Source: an uncultured Acidobacteriota bacterium (GTDB lineage Bacteria; Acidobacteriota; Terriglobia; Bryobacterales; Bryobacteraceae). Taken from it: 64,000 nucleotides of DNA. How positions within the stretch are numbered: position 1 is the stretch's first letter; each line of letters starts with the position of its first letter. Of this stretch, positions 15,551 to 24,326 are shown piece after piece. The position numbers were made by a program, and so were the translations under genes. Location of the stretch: NCBI GenBank assembly GCA_902826605.1, contig CADEFM010000001.1, forward strand, positions 124,001 through 188,000. Direction: 5' to 3'. Under the pieces are notes generated by a model. That model worked only from the letters and a program-made list of their open reading frames with translations, searched no databases and had not been told where the DNA came from.

Positions 15551-16486
15551 ATGCGCGCGAATAATAAGTACCAGAGTTCACAGCCCCCGAAGCCGGTTGC
15601 CAGCATATCTCCGGACGGAAACATCCAGTCTTTTCTCGGTTTTTGCCGGGTAGAGAAGGGACTGGCCGCGAATTCAGTCGAGTCCTATAAGCTTGATCTG
15701 GCGAAACTTAGCGCCGCGTTCGAGAAACCACTGCAAGAACTGGACGGAGAAGACCTAACCGGATATATTGAATCATTGTTCGTGGCCAAGATGGCACCGC
15801 GCTCGATCGCCAGGCACCTCACAACGCTGCGCAATTTCTACCGGTTTTTGATTGAGGAAGGCCAGCTGGAGCATGACCCGACCGAGTTTTTGCAGTCGCC
15901 AAAACAATGGACCACGCTGCCAAAGTATCTGAACCGGGAGGAAGTGGAGAAACTACTCGCGGCACCCCGTTTGGATCAGCCCGCCGGATTGCGGGACCGG
16001 GCCATGCTGGAATTACTCTATGCCGCCGGGCTGCGTGTTTCGGAACTGTGCGCCTTGCCGCTGTCGGCCGTGGAGAGGGAAATGGGCGTACTGCGCGTGA
16101 CAGGTAAAGGCAACAAGCAGCGGATGGTCCCTTTTGGAGAATCGGCGGGCGAGGCGATGGATCGCTACCTGGAATTTGGCCGTCCATCTTTACTCAAGGG
16201 AAGGGCCAGCCCGGCACTGTTCGTCACAGGACGGGGAGCGGCCATGTCGCGCCAGACGTTCTGGAGATTGTTGCGCGTGTGCGGCTGGAAGGCCGGAATC
16301 CGCCGGCCTCTGACGCCACATGTGATCCGGCATAGTTTTGCAACCCATTTGGTGGAAGGCGGCGCGGATCTGCGCAGCGTGCAGATCATGCTGGGGCACG
16401 CCGACATTTCCACCACCCAGGTGTATACTCACGTAGCGCAACGCAGGCTGCGGGAGACCATCGACCAGCATCACCCGCGGGCGTGA
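15551..16486 (+). CDS. xerD: Tyrosine recombinase XerD-like
   Basis: A 311-residue site-specific recombinase. The SAM-like N-terminal domain is followed by the catalytic domain with R162 (AGLRVSEL), K186 (TGKGNKQR), H257 and R260 (HVIRHSFA), H283 (LGHADI) and nucleophile Y292 (TQVYTHV). All six catalytic positions are intact. XerD-type enzymes resolve chromosome dimers at dif in cooperation with XerC, and are also borrowed by integrating elements. Followed after 28 nt by the nucleotidyltransferase gene. Confidence 0.92.
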   Translation: MRANNKYQSSQPPKPVASISPDGNIQSFLGFCRVEKGLAANSVESYKLDLAKLSAAFEKPLQELDGEDLTGYIESLFVAKMAPRSIARHLTTLRNFYRFLIEEGQLEHDPTEFLQSPKQWTTLPKYLNREEVEKLLAAPRLDQPAGLRDRAMLELLYAAGLRVSELCALPLSAVEREMGVLRVTGKGNKQRMVPFGESAGEAMDRYLEFGRPSLLKGRASPALFVTGRGAAMSRQTFWRLLRVCGWKAGIRRPLTPHVIRHSFATHLVEGGADLRSVQIMLGHADISTTQVYTHVAQRRLRETIDQHHPRA

Positions 16487-16514
16487 GCGACGCGTTGGAA
16501 AAGGACAGGACCGA

Positions 16515-17837
16515 ATGAGCGATTACATGTTCATGCTGGAAAGCCGCTTGAGCGCGGACCAGTTCCGCGTAGTGGGACAAATGCGGCAATTGGCGGCGGA
16601 TGCCGGCCTGAATGTCTACCTTACGGGCGGCGCGATGCGTGATATGTTAGCCAGTTCGCCGGTACGCGATCTGGATTTCACCGTCGAGGGCAACTCCAGC
16701 AAGCTAGCCAAAATGGCCGAGAAAAAATTTGGGGCCACGCTGCTGTCTTCCGACGATCTGCGCAAGACCCTGGAACTGCGCTTTCCGGGTGGCGTTTCTG
16801 CCTCCATCGGCATGGCGCACCAGGAGCGATTTCAGAAATCCGGAGGCAAGCCGCAAGTCGCGCCCGCCACCATCCACGAGGATCTGCGTTGCCGGGATTT
16901 CACGGTGAACGCGATCGCGTTGTCGCTCAACAAAGCATCCTTGGCGTTACCCATCGATCCGACCAATGGCATCGGCGATATCGAGCGTAAGGAAATGCGT
17001 GCGATCCACAATTATTCGTTCTATGACGATCCGGCTCGCATGGTGCGCATTATCCGGATGAAGATCCGCTTGGGATACGCCATTGATGAGCGCACGCGCC
17101 TGCAATACGAAAACGCTCGGGAAGCCGACATGCTCAGCAAGATCACTCCTGAAGCGCTGGGCGAGGAGTTGCGCGGCATGGCAGCCGAGCTGGCCCCCGT
17201 CGATCTGATCCAGGCGCTGGTGGACGAAAAACTGATCCATCTGTATTCGCCGGCCCTCGAAGGAGCCAAGCTGAACCTGGCCGAGTTCGCGAAACTGCAG
17301 AAGGCCCGGCAGTTGGTGCCCGTGGGAGTGGATTTCAAGATCACGCCCTTGCCGCTATTCCTGAAAATTCTGCTTGGTAAGTTGAACGCCAAGGAAAGCG
17401 CGGCGCTGATCAAGGCGGCAGCTCTGGCCAAAAGCGAAGTAACTGCCGTCCAAAAGCTGGATGCGATGGCGAAAAAATTGGAGAAAGATTTGAAAAGCGC
17501 GAAGCTGCAGAAACCTTCGCACCTTTTTCAATTATTGTCCAAGGCGCCAGGGGAAGCGATCCTCTCGCTGCTGGTTTTTTCCGAGCAACGGTTGGTGCAG
17601 GATCGCATCAAGAATTACTTCCAGAAGTACATACCTGCGTCGCTCGAAGTCACCGATGAATTGGTGGCTGCGGCCGGAGTGGCGCCGGGTACGCCGAAAT
17701 TTCAGCGGACCAAGGATGAAATGATCCTGACGCGGTTGGATGCTCGTCCGAAGAAGCCCGCACCGGAACCGCCCCCGCCGCCTCCGCCGCCCATGTCGAG
17801 CTTCGCGCGCGGCCCCAGCGTCCGTCACACCCGATAA
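16515..17837 (+). CDS. CCA-adding-type tRNA nucleotidyltransferase / poly(A) polymerase family protein
   Basis: A class II nucleotidyltransferase of 440 aa: head motif YLTGGAMRDMLASSPVRDLDF containing the GG...RD...DxD metal site, the ED motif region EDLRCRDFTVNAIAL, and RNA-binding neck DDPARMVRIIRMKIRLGY. The family adds CCA (or part of it) to tRNA 3' ends or adenylates RNA. The C-terminal half is divergent and ends in a run of eight prolines, so a strict CCA activity cannot be claimed from sequence. It follows the xerD-like gene. Confidence 0.85.
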   Translation: MSDYMFMLESRLSADQFRVVGQMRQLAADAGLNVYLTGGAMRDMLASSPVRDLDFTVEGNSSKLAKMAEKKFGATLLSSDDLRKTLELRFPGGVSASIGMAHQERFQKSGGKPQVAPATIHEDLRCRDFTVNAIALSLNKASLALPIDPTNGIGDIERKEMRAIHNYSFYDDPARMVRIIRMKIRLGYAIDERTRLQYENAREADMLSKITPEALGEELRGMAAELAPVDLIQALVDEKLIHLYSPALEGAKLNLAEFAKLQKARQLVPVGVDFKITPLPLFLKILLGKLNAKESAALIKAAALAKSEVTAVQKLDAMAKKLEKDLKSAKLQKPSHLFQLLSKAPGEAILSLLVFSEQRLVQDRIKNYFQKYIPASLEVTDELVAAAGVAPGTPKFQRTKDEMILTRLDARPKKPAPEPPPPPPPPMSSFARGPSVRHTR

Positions 17838-17846
17838 TAGTGATGA

Positions 17847-17863
17847 CAGCGGTGGCTGTCACC
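17847..17863 (-). repeat. Extragenic palindromic motif, copy 1
   Basis: The reverse strand reads GGTGACAGCCACCGCTG, 16 of 17 positions identical to 21091-21107. GCTGTCA/TGACAGC arms allow a hairpin. It lies between the nucleotidyltransferase stop and the sugar transferase start. Probably a dispersed repeat of this genome. Confidence 0.5.
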
Positions 17864-17886
17864 AATTGGAATGTTGAGAGCGCGTC

Positions 17887-19317
17887 ATGTTTAGAGCCCA
17901 CCATCGGCGGGTCCGCTTATTTTTCGGGATCTCGGATGTGGTCCTGATCTTGGCGGCGTTTGTCGCTGCCTATTGGATCCGCTTTTCGTTGAACGAACGC
18001 GCGGCCGCGTTTGAGCGCACTTTCTTCATGGCAGGGCCCGTGGCGGTGCTGCTGGCCGCATTTTCCATCGCGATTTGGGTTTCGCTTGGGGCGTGGTGGC
18101 AAGTTTACGACCGGATCGACGCCGCTCACCCGCGGGTCATTCTGCGCGACGCCTTCCGCCAATGCCTCGTCGGCGCCGCTTCCGTCGTGTGGATGCAGTT
18201 CCTGATGCGCCTGGAACTCAGCCGTTCTTTCCTCGGCTTGTTCGCAGTACTGGCATGGATGCTTCTGTGCCTGTTTCGCTTGAACGCCAGCCGCATGTTG
18301 GGCGCTTTCCGCCGCGAATTCGGCGCACCCAGTTTCATCATGGTGGTGGGAACAGGCGACGCAGCTCTCCGTATTGGACGTCAAATCGAAGACGCCGCCC
18401 CTTATGGTGTGCGGCTGAGCGGTTTTCTGGCCGGGCCGGAAGATTCCTCCGACAGGGAGATCGCTCTGGCCCGCACCTATCCTGTTCGCACGCTGGGTGA
18501 ATTGCCGGAACTGCTGCGGCGTCAGGTCATCGACGAGGTGATTTTCGCCGTCGATAGCGGCCGTCTGGCGGGATTGGAAGATATTTTCCTGCTATGCGAT
18601 GAAGAAGGCGTCCGCACTCGCGTTGCAGTGGACTTCTTTCCGCACGTGAATAGCCAGGTATATCTGGACCGTTTGGGCGAATCCCCTCTCCTCACATTTT
18701 CCGCGACGCCTCACGATGAAATCCGCTTATTGGTCAAGCGCGCCACCGACGTGCTGCTGGCCGGCGCGGCTTTGCTGCTGCTGTGCCCCTTCTTGGTGAT
18801 CATTGTCGTGATCATCAAGGCGACCTCGCCAGGACCCGCCATTTTCCGGCAGATCCGCTGCGGCTTGAACGGCCGTCAGTTCGTGTTCTATAAATTACGT
18901 TCCATGTCCGCCGATGCCGAGGCACGGCGCGCGGAATTGGAGCATCTGAACGAACGCTCCACCGTCTTCAAGATGAAGAACGATCCGCGCCTTACGCCGC
19001 TGGGACGCTGGCTGCGAAAATTTTCGATTGACGAATGGCCGCAGCTCTGGAACGTCCTGAAAGGTGATATGTCCCTGGTAGGCCCCCGCCCGCCGCTGCC
19101 CTCCGAAGTGGAACAATATGAGCGTTGGCAGCGCCGCCGGCTGCGAATGCGTCCCGGGTTGACGTGTTTATGGGTGGTGAATGGGAGAGATCAAGTCGAC
19201 TTCGAAACGTGGATGCGCCTGGACATGCAATACATCGATACATGGTCGCTGGCGCTCGATTGGAAAATCATCCTGCGCACCATTCCGCAGGTTTTAACAG
19301 GCAGAGGGGCGCACTAA
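17887..19317 (+). CDS. Polyprenyl glycosylphosphotransferase (exopolysaccharide initiating)
   Basis: 476 residues: four to five N-terminal membrane helices (about 12-135), a Rossmann-like CoA-binding segment (FIMVVGTGDAALRIGRQI), a fifth helix (VLLAGAALLLLCPFLVIIVV), then the catalytic bacterial sugar transferase domain with PAIFRQIRCGLNGRQFVFYK, LRSM, RLTPLGRWLRKFSIDEWPQL and GDMSLVGPRPP. The enzyme transfers a sugar-1-phosphate to undecaprenyl phosphate in the inner membrane, starting an exopolysaccharide or glycan. Immediately upstream of pyrE (3 nt). Confidence 0.93.
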   Translation: MFRAHHRRVRLFFGISDVVLILAAFVAAYWIRFSLNERAAAFERTFFMAGPVAVLLAAFSIAIWVSLGAWWQVYDRIDAAHPRVILRDAFRQCLVGAASVVWMQFLMRLELSRSFLGLFAVLAWMLLCLFRLNASRMLGAFRREFGAPSFIMVVGTGDAALRIGRQIEDAAPYGVRLSGFLAGPEDSSDREIALARTYPVRTLGELPELLRRQVIDEVIFAVDSGRLAGLEDIFLLCDEEGVRTRVAVDFFPHVNSQVYLDRLGESPLLTFSATPHDEIRLLVKRATDVLLAGAALLLLCPFLVIIVVIIKATSPGPAIFRQIRCGLNGRQFVFYKLRSMSADAEARRAELEHLNERSTVFKMKNDPRLTPLGRWLRKFSIDEWPQLWNVLKGDMSLVGPRPPLPSEVEQYERWQRRRLRMRPGLTCLWVVNGRDQVDFETWMRLDMQYIDTWSLALDWKIILRTIPQVLTGRGAH

Positions 19318-19320
19318 AAC

Positions 19321-19935
19321 ATGCAATTGATTCCAACCAACGGAGAAGTGCTGGATTTGGTTCACCGCGCCGGAGGTCTGCATCAGGGCCACTTCGAGTA
19401 TCCGAGCGGGCTGCATTCGGCAAATTATATTCAGATGGCGCTGGCGATGCGGCGCCATGAAGACGCGACCTTGCTGAGCGTGGCGCTCAGCCGCCTGGTG
19501 CGCTCCAATCCGGAAATCCGTGCGATGATTTCCAAGCTCTCGATTGTTGCTCCCGCTACCGGCGGTCTGCCAGTGGCGTATGGCGTGTGCGAAGCGCTGC
19601 GCGCGCATCAGGTGTATTGGGCGGAGAGCTTAAAGCAGGGTGATCCACTGCGCTTCCGCATGTTTTTCGAACTGGAACCCGGCGAAAAGGTCCTATTGGT
19701 GGATGACATTGTCCGCTCCGGTCTCCGCCTCTCACAATTGAAGCAATTGGTGGAAGAGAAGGGCGGGGAAGTGGTGGGTATCGCGGTTCTGATTCATGAT
19801 CCCACCCCTGAGATCGCGAATTTCGGCGATATTCCGTTCTATCAATTGGCGCGCTTCAATTCGGAATACTCCACGGCCGGCGCCGCTTGCGAATTGTGCA
19901 AGAAGGGCGTGCCTGTGACCAAGGTTTGGGTCTAG
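19321..19935 (+). CDS. pyrE: Orotate phosphoribosyltransferase
   Basis: A 204-residue type I phosphoribosyltransferase with the PRPP-binding loop VLLVDDIVRSG and the substrate motif SIVAPATGGLPVAYGVCEAL. It converts orotate plus PRPP to OMP in pyrimidine synthesis. The N-terminus (GGLHQGHFEYPSGLHSANYI) is characteristic of OPRT. Placed 3 nt after the sugar transferase and 9 nt before the sulfatase-like gene, so probably co-transcribed with both. Confidence 0.88.
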   Translation: MQLIPTNGEVLDLVHRAGGLHQGHFEYPSGLHSANYIQMALAMRRHEDATLLSVALSRLVRSNPEIRAMISKLSIVAPATGGLPVAYGVCEALRAHQVYWAESLKQGDPLRFRMFFELEPGEKVLLVDDIVRSGLRLSQLKQLVEEKGGEVVGIAVLIHDPTPEIANFGDIPFYQLARFNSEYSTAGAACELCKKGVPVTKVWV

Positions 19936-19944
19936 CGGCGCGCT

Positions 19945-21063
19945 ATGGTCACCAGACGCACATTTCTGATGACCCCTCTCGCTGTGGCGGCAGCCGCAGC
20001 GGCTGACCGCAAACCGAATGTGGTCTTGATCGTTGCCGGTGATTGGCGTTCGCAAGCGGTCCCTTGGGCCAAGGACGCGGAAATTGAACTCTCCAACCTG
20101 GCGGCGTTCGGACGCCAGAGCGTCACGTTCTCCCGCGCCTACGCAAGTTACCCGCGTACCGCTCCTGCGCGCTCTGCTTTACTGAAGGGCCGCTTTCCCA
20201 TGGCGCTATCGACGGAGACACCGGGGATTGCGGCGCTGCTCAAAACCGCGGGATATCGCGTGGGAATTTTTGGTAACCGCCAGTCCGAAGATATCGTGAG
20301 CTTCACGCATGTGCCGGGCAGCGCCCCTTTTTACGTCGAGTGGATTTTCGACGCCCCTAGCGTTCTAATGCAGCGCGTGAATGAAACGAGGGTGCAACTG
20401 CGGGAGAATGTGCCGGAGGGAGACAAGCAGCGCGCACGGGCGCTATTGATAGATTTCTATTCGCGCTGCATCGCTCGCGACCGCGATATTGGCATGGTGC
20501 TGGCCGCTCTCGACCGGCCCGGCTTGCTTGAAGACACACTAGTGATATTCACCTCCGATCATGGCAACCAGTTCGGCTCACAGGGAATCTTCGGCGACGA
20601 TTCGCCCTACGAGGAATCCGTGCGTGTTCCCTTGGCCATCCGCTATCCGCGCGTTATCCGTCGCCAAGGCGACAGCACATTGCTGATTTCGCAGATCGAT
20701 ATTCTGCCCACGGTCGCGGCGATATGCGGTGCCGCGATTCCGAACGAAGCCCAGGGTCGCGACCTATCCCTTCAGATCTTGGAAGGCTCCGGTGAACTTC
20801 CCGACGCAGTCTATGCAGCCGGCCACAGCAGCCAGCGCGAAGAATGGCGCATGTTGGTGCACGGCTACGACAAGCTGGTGACCAATGCCGATGGCAACGT
20901 AACGCATCTGTATAACCTCGCCGAAGATCCTTTCGAGAAAGCCAATTTGGCCGAGGCAAGTTCCGAGCAGTTGAAGCGCGATGCGCTCTTGGCGCAGCTT
21001 CAAACGTGGACGCGGAAGCTAGGCGATCGCGTGGATCCGGCGTCTGGTCTGCGAACGAGGTAG
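19945..21063 (+). CDS. Sulfatase-fold (alkaline phosphatase superfamily) protein with altered active site
   Basis: A Tat-like signal (VTRRTFLMTPLAVAAAAAA) leads a 372-residue sulfatase-type fold: NVVLIVAGDWRS, IFTSDHGNQFG (metal Asp/His), ISQIDILPTVAAICG. The usual nucleophile motif C/S-x-P-x-R is T72-A-P-A-R76, with Thr where formylglycine is formed, and the first metal motif has GD in place of DD. Standard FGly sulfatase activity is therefore unlikely. A Thr nucleophile occurs in other superfamily members such as phosphodiesterases. Periplasmic by prediction. Confidence 0.82.
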   Translation: MVTRRTFLMTPLAVAAAAAADRKPNVVLIVAGDWRSQAVPWAKDAEIELSNLAAFGRQSVTFSRAYASYPRTAPARSALLKGRFPMALSTETPGIAALLKTAGYRVGIFGNRQSEDIVSFTHVPGSAPFYVEWIFDAPSVLMQRVNETRVQLRENVPEGDKQRARALLIDFYSRCIARDRDIGMVLAALDRPGLLEDTLVIFTSDHGNQFGSQGIFGDDSPYEESVRVPLAIRYPRVIRRQGDSTLLISQIDILPTVAAICGAAIPNEAQGRDLSLQILEGSGELPDAVYAAGHSSQREEWRMLVHGYDKLVTNADGNVTHLYNLAEDPFEKANLAEASSEQLKRDALLAQLQTWTRKLGDRVDPASGLRTR

Positions 21064-21067
21064 TGCT

Positions 21068-21105
21068 GCAGGATGGAATCCTGCGCGGCGGGTGACAGCC
21101 GCCGC
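21068..21105. repeat. Tandem hairpins downstream of the sulfatase-like gene
   Basis: Two adjacent perfect 7-bp palindromes: GCAGGAT (21068-21074)/ATCCTGC (21078-21084), then GCGGCGG (21085-21091)/CCGCCGC (21099-21105). There is no U-tract, so a rho-independent terminator is not clear. The second arm includes the motif shared with 17847-17863. The arrangement resembles a repetitive extragenic palindrome. Confidence 0.6.
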
Positions 21106-21122
21106 TGGTTATGTTTGCACCA

Positions 21123-21148
21123 CGCGAGGCGATTCCCAATCGCCCGCG
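21123..21148. repeat. Third palindrome of the 21.1-kb intergenic region
   Basis: CGCG-A-GGCGATT (21123-21134), loop CCC, AATCGCC-CGCG (21138-21148): 11 paired bases with a single bulge. It lies 18 nt beyond the tandem hairpins. The rest of the spacer up to 21325 shows no gene start; on the reverse strand a short protein-like stretch (GQGALPGRFLYVAGSG) continues past the neighbouring stop but is broken. Confidence 0.55.
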
Positions 21149-21325
21149 GCTTTCCAAGCTCCCACTATCTTCAGGTTCTTGCCAACGGCACAATATCCTT
21201 CACTTCCAGGATCTGTTTCGGCTAGCCCTTGCTCACCGCGTTGATCCATTGGCGAGTCCCACTTCCTGCAACGTACAAAAATCTGCCCGGCAGAGCGCCC
21301 TGCCCAATGGGATAGCCGGATGCGA

Positions 21326-21946
21326 TTACTTTGCTTCGCCCGGCCTGCGGAGCGTGGGAGCCTTCCGCCTCTTGGGAGGCTCAGCCTTCTTTTGGTCGCT
21401 CTTGCGTTCGGCCACCTCCGCTGGTGTCATGGACGCTTCCCGCTCGGCCTTCTCGCGCTTTTCCTTGGCGCTAAGAACGCCCGTGCGTTGTCCCAAATCT
21501 TGTTGGTTGAGTTCCAGACTGTCCTCTGTCGTCTGAATCGCGTCGTCCAGAACGAAACTGTACCGCGCCAGGTCCTTGGGTTTGGCGTCTGCGACTTTCT
21601 GCAAAGCCGCCAGCATCTCCTTTTCGCCCGCGGAGGCCGCTTCAATGCCTACCGCGATATCCACCTTGCGCGCCAGTGCATCGTCGGCCACCGCATCCAT
21701 TGCTTCCACAATCTTCGTGTAGTCCTCGAGCAGATCGTGGATCAGGGCGCTGCGGCCCGCCTTCTCCGCCGCGGCGAGCTGGGCAATTTGATCGATACGG
21801 GTACGGGCGAACTGGACATAGACCTTTAGGCGCGCATTGGGTTCCTGAATCATTCTGATCTGGTCGACTTCGTCATTGGTCAGAAAATCCCGCTGCTGTG
21901 CGACAACTGGCACCAGGCAAGCGAGGGTAAGCAAGGCAAAGCGCAA
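21326..21946 (-). CDS. Secreted charged helical protein, unknown function
   Basis: A signal peptide (MRFALLTLACLVPVVAQ) precedes about 190 residues that are largely alpha-helical and charged, ending in a Lys/Arg/Pro tail (SDQKKAEPPKRRKAPTLRRP). I recognise no family. It is the last gene of a three-gene run of secreted proteins (TPR, small helical, this one) with spacings of 10 nt or less, suggesting a joint envelope role. Confidence 0.75.
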   Translation of the reverse strand: MRFALLTLACLVPVVAQQRDFLTNDEVDQIRMIQEPNARLKVYVQFARTRIDQIAQLAAAEKAGRSALIHDLLEDYTKIVEAMDAVADDALARKVDIAVGIEAASAGEKEMLAALQKVADAKPKDLARYSFVLDDAIQTTEDSLELNQQDLGQRTGVLSAKEKREKAEREASMTPAEVAERKSDQKKAEPPKRRKAPTLRRPGEAK

Positions 21947-21955
21947 TTCAATCTC

Positions 21956-22369
21956 CTATCGCTTCTTTCCCATAATGCCCCGGATCAAAGCGTCATGCAC
22001 TTCATTGGCACGCTGCTGAACCGAGTCCACCAGAGCGCGATCACCAGCGTTCATCACGTCGCGCAGTCCTTCCAAACGCCGCAGCATTCGCCTTATGGAA
22101 AGCTCAGCGCGCTTGAAATGTTTGGGATTCCGGCGCGGATCCTTCCCGCTGGCCGTCAGAGCCTCATAGGCCAGGGAGGTCGATTCACTCACTTCCTCCA
22201 GGGCCTGTTTGGTCTTTTCCAGATCGTCGTCGCTATAAGCCTCGCGCGCGGCCGTGATTGCGGTATCCGCTTGCGTCAGCGCCAACTCACTGCGCCGCTC
22301 CGGATTCAGCTCATTGCGAACCGCAGCCAGATCAATGGTCAGAAGGGTGGCCAGAAGTAAGGCAATCAT
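21956..22369 (-). CDS. Small secreted helical protein, unknown function
   Basis: 137 residues with a short N-terminal hydrophobic stretch (MIALLLATLLTIDLAAV) that is probably a signal peptide. The rest is helical, with segments AREAYSDDDLEKTKQALEEV and HFKRAELSIRRMLRRLEGLR. Its start overlaps the end of the TPR gene by 4 nt. No family recognised. Confidence 0.72.
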   Translation of the reverse strand: MIALLLATLLTIDLAAVRNELNPERRSELALTQADTAITAAREAYSDDDLEKTKQALEEVSESTSLAYEALTASGKDPRRNPKHFKRAELSIRRMLRRLEGLRDVMNAGDRALVDSVQQRANEVHDALIRGIMGKKR

Positions 22370-23472
22370 CTCTTCTTCAGCTCCAATTCCAGGATCCGCA
22401 CTCGCTGGCGGGCCTGGAACTCCTGATTCGGAAACTTTCCCTGGCTTGTGGCCAGGAATTGATTGTACGCCTGAATAGCCTCCGGGCGTTGGGCGAGATG
22501 ATCGTAAGACAGTGCGCGATAGAACAAATTGCCAGGCGTATCCGCGCCCAGCGCGCGCAGCCGGTCCAGCGCGGCGAGCGTCTGAGGATACTGTTCGGCG
22601 GCGGCCAACGCGGCCGCCAGTTCATTCCATGCTTCCACTGAATCCGGTTTAATTTGCGTGGCCGCGGCGAACTGATTCGCGGCATCCAGCAGTTTGCGTT
22701 GGTCGCGTAGCAGGCGTCCGTAGAACAGACGCAACTCCACGTCGCGTGGTTGCGCCGCGGCCGCTCGTCCGGCTATGTCGGCGGCTTTGGCAATCTGGTT
22801 TGCTTTGAAATACGCTTGAGCCAAGGCGATCAGGCTTGCATCCGTTGGGGCTCGCGCCACGGCGGCTTCTAGTGTGGTGATTGAATCTTCGGTCTTACCT
22901 GCGGCCGAGAGCAAAGCGGCCAAGCGTGCCTGTGCAGCGGCGTGCTCGGGAAATTCCCGGTAAAGCGCGATGGCCTCTGCGTTCTTACCCGCTCGCTCGT
23001 AGCCTGACGCCAGTTCCAAAAGGTCTTCCTTGCGCGCCGCATCGAACGCGGCGGCTTTGCTATAGCGTGTCTCGGCTTCAGCGAAGCGGCCTGTGCCAAG
23101 CAGCGCCCGCGCCAACGCGATCTCGGTGACGTAGGTGGATTTCTTCCCCGCCGCGGATTCCAGATATGGAATCGCGCCCAACGGGTCACCGGCGCGCAGC
23201 AAAGAAAGTCCCAGGTTCGACTGCGCTTCCTGCAATTCTGGATTGATGGCAAGCGCTGCTTTGTAATGAGCGATGGCGTCCGCATCCTTGCCCATCAGGT
23301 TGTAAGTGAGAGCAAGCTGGAACTCCGCGAAGAAGTCCGTGCGATCCGCCGCAGCTGCTTGCGTGAACTGTTCCACCGCGCGCGGATAATCTTTGGCATC
23401 GAGTGCTTTGTTGCCTTCAGCCAGCGGGCCGGCCGCCTGCGCCAACAACATGAGCACAAGAAGAGTGGACAT
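22366..23472 (-). CDS. Secreted TPR protein
   Basis: A signal peptide (MSTLLVLMLLAQAAGPLA) is followed by about nine tetratricopeptide repeats over the remaining 350 residues (FQLALTYNLMGKDADAIAHY, SNLGLSLLRAGDPLGAIPYL, ELASGYERAGKNAEAIALY and others). Probably a periplasmic or lipid-anchored protein-interaction scaffold. First of three co-directional secreted genes. Confidence 0.88.
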   Translation of the reverse strand: MSTLLVLMLLAQAAGPLAEGNKALDAKDYPRAVEQFTQAAAADRTDFFAEFQLALTYNLMGKDADAIAHYKAALAINPELQEAQSNLGLSLLRAGDPLGAIPYLESAAGKKSTYVTEIALARALLGTGRFAEAETRYSKAAAFDAARKEDLLELASGYERAGKNAEAIALYREFPEHAAAQARLAALLSAAGKTEDSITTLEAAVARAPTDASLIALAQAYFKANQIAKAADIAGRAAAAQPRDVELRLFYGRLLRDQRKLLDAANQFAAATQIKPDSVEAWNELAAALAAAEQYPQTLAALDRLRALGADTPGNLFYRALSYDHLAQRPEAIQAYNQFLATSQGKFPNQEFQARQRVRILELELKKR

Positions 23473-23522
23473 ACGCCTATCCCGATTTTACCGCCGATCA
23501 CTTCTCGATTTGGCTCCGTTCC

Positions 23523-24323
23523 TTACTTGGTAAGGTACACGGTGAAGCGCGTTACGTCGCGGAACCCCATGCGGCGGTAAAGTGGATAGCCCGCCTCCGT
23601 GGATTGCAACACCACCTTGTCGATGCCGGTGCGCTGGCGCACCGTTTCCACGGCAGATCGCATCACTGCTTCGGCGTAACCTCGGCGGCGGTAAGCGGGG
23701 TCGGTTGCCAATGAGTACACGCCAATCGCGCCGCTAGCCACTACGGTCGCAACAATGGCCACAGGCTTCCCTTTGACCAACCCCACATATCCCCGATAGT
23801 CGCCGTGCCAAGCGCGATCTACCGCGTACACGCTCTGCGCGATCCCAAAGGGTATGTCGAAGGCTAGCGCGGTGATCTCTCCAAACGCCTGCTGCAGGGT
23901 CTTGCCGGCTACGGGCAGAACTTCAATTTCAGGAAGTTGTCCAGTAGGTGGAAGCAATTGCCTGGCGGTCATTCCGGGCGGATGAGAAATCGCTCGCAGG
24001 CCGGTCTCCGCGATTGTTTGACGCGCGCGCCGGCGCTCGCTGGGATCAATCAAGTCTTCGCACAGCCACAACGACCATCGCGACGTGCGCCGTTTGAAAT
24101 ATTGCGCTAGCGCGGCCAACCGGGTTCCAAAACTCTCGTTGGAACCGATCACCGGTCCGTCCAGCATGGCGATATTGAACACGCCGTAATCGAGGCCGGA
24201 ATAAATTGCCAGCGCGCCAGGCAGGCTGGCAATTTCGCCGGTGCCAGTCGCGTTTCCAAAGAAGCGCATTGCAGTTCGGAGGTTGTCGTCGATGATGAGA
24301 AATTCCTGCATGCGGGGGATCAT
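23523..24323 (-). CDS. GNAT-family N-acetyltransferase
   Basis: A 266-residue protein with the GNAT core in the C-terminal half: GVYSLATDPAYRRRGYAEAVM (acetyl-CoA pyrophosphate loop RRRGYA) and TEAGYPLYRRMGFRDV. The N-terminal half looks like a degenerate second GNAT fold. It transfers an acetyl group to an unknown amine. It starts 3 nt after the priA stop, so probably follows priA on one transcript. An internal ATG at codon 5 is an alternative start. Confidence 0.85.
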   Translation of the reverse strand: MIPRMQEFLIIDDNLRTAMRFFGNATGTGEIASLPGALAIYSGLDYGVFNIAMLDGPVIGSNESFGTRLAALAQYFKRRTSRWSLWLCEDLIDPSERRRARQTIAETGLRAISHPPGMTARQLLPPTGQLPEIEVLPVAGKTLQQAFGEITALAFDIPFGIAQSVYAVDRAWHGDYRGYVGLVKGKPVAIVATVVASGAIGVYSLATDPAYRRRGYAEAVMRSAVETVRQRTGIDKVVLQSTEAGYPLYRRMGFRDVTRFTVYLTK

Positions 24324-24326
24324 GTT

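Noticed and set aside
21110..21325. Reverse-strand coding continuation after 21326 (GQGALPGRFLYVAGSG)
   Set aside because: It follows an in-frame stop and is broken again; too short and without a start.
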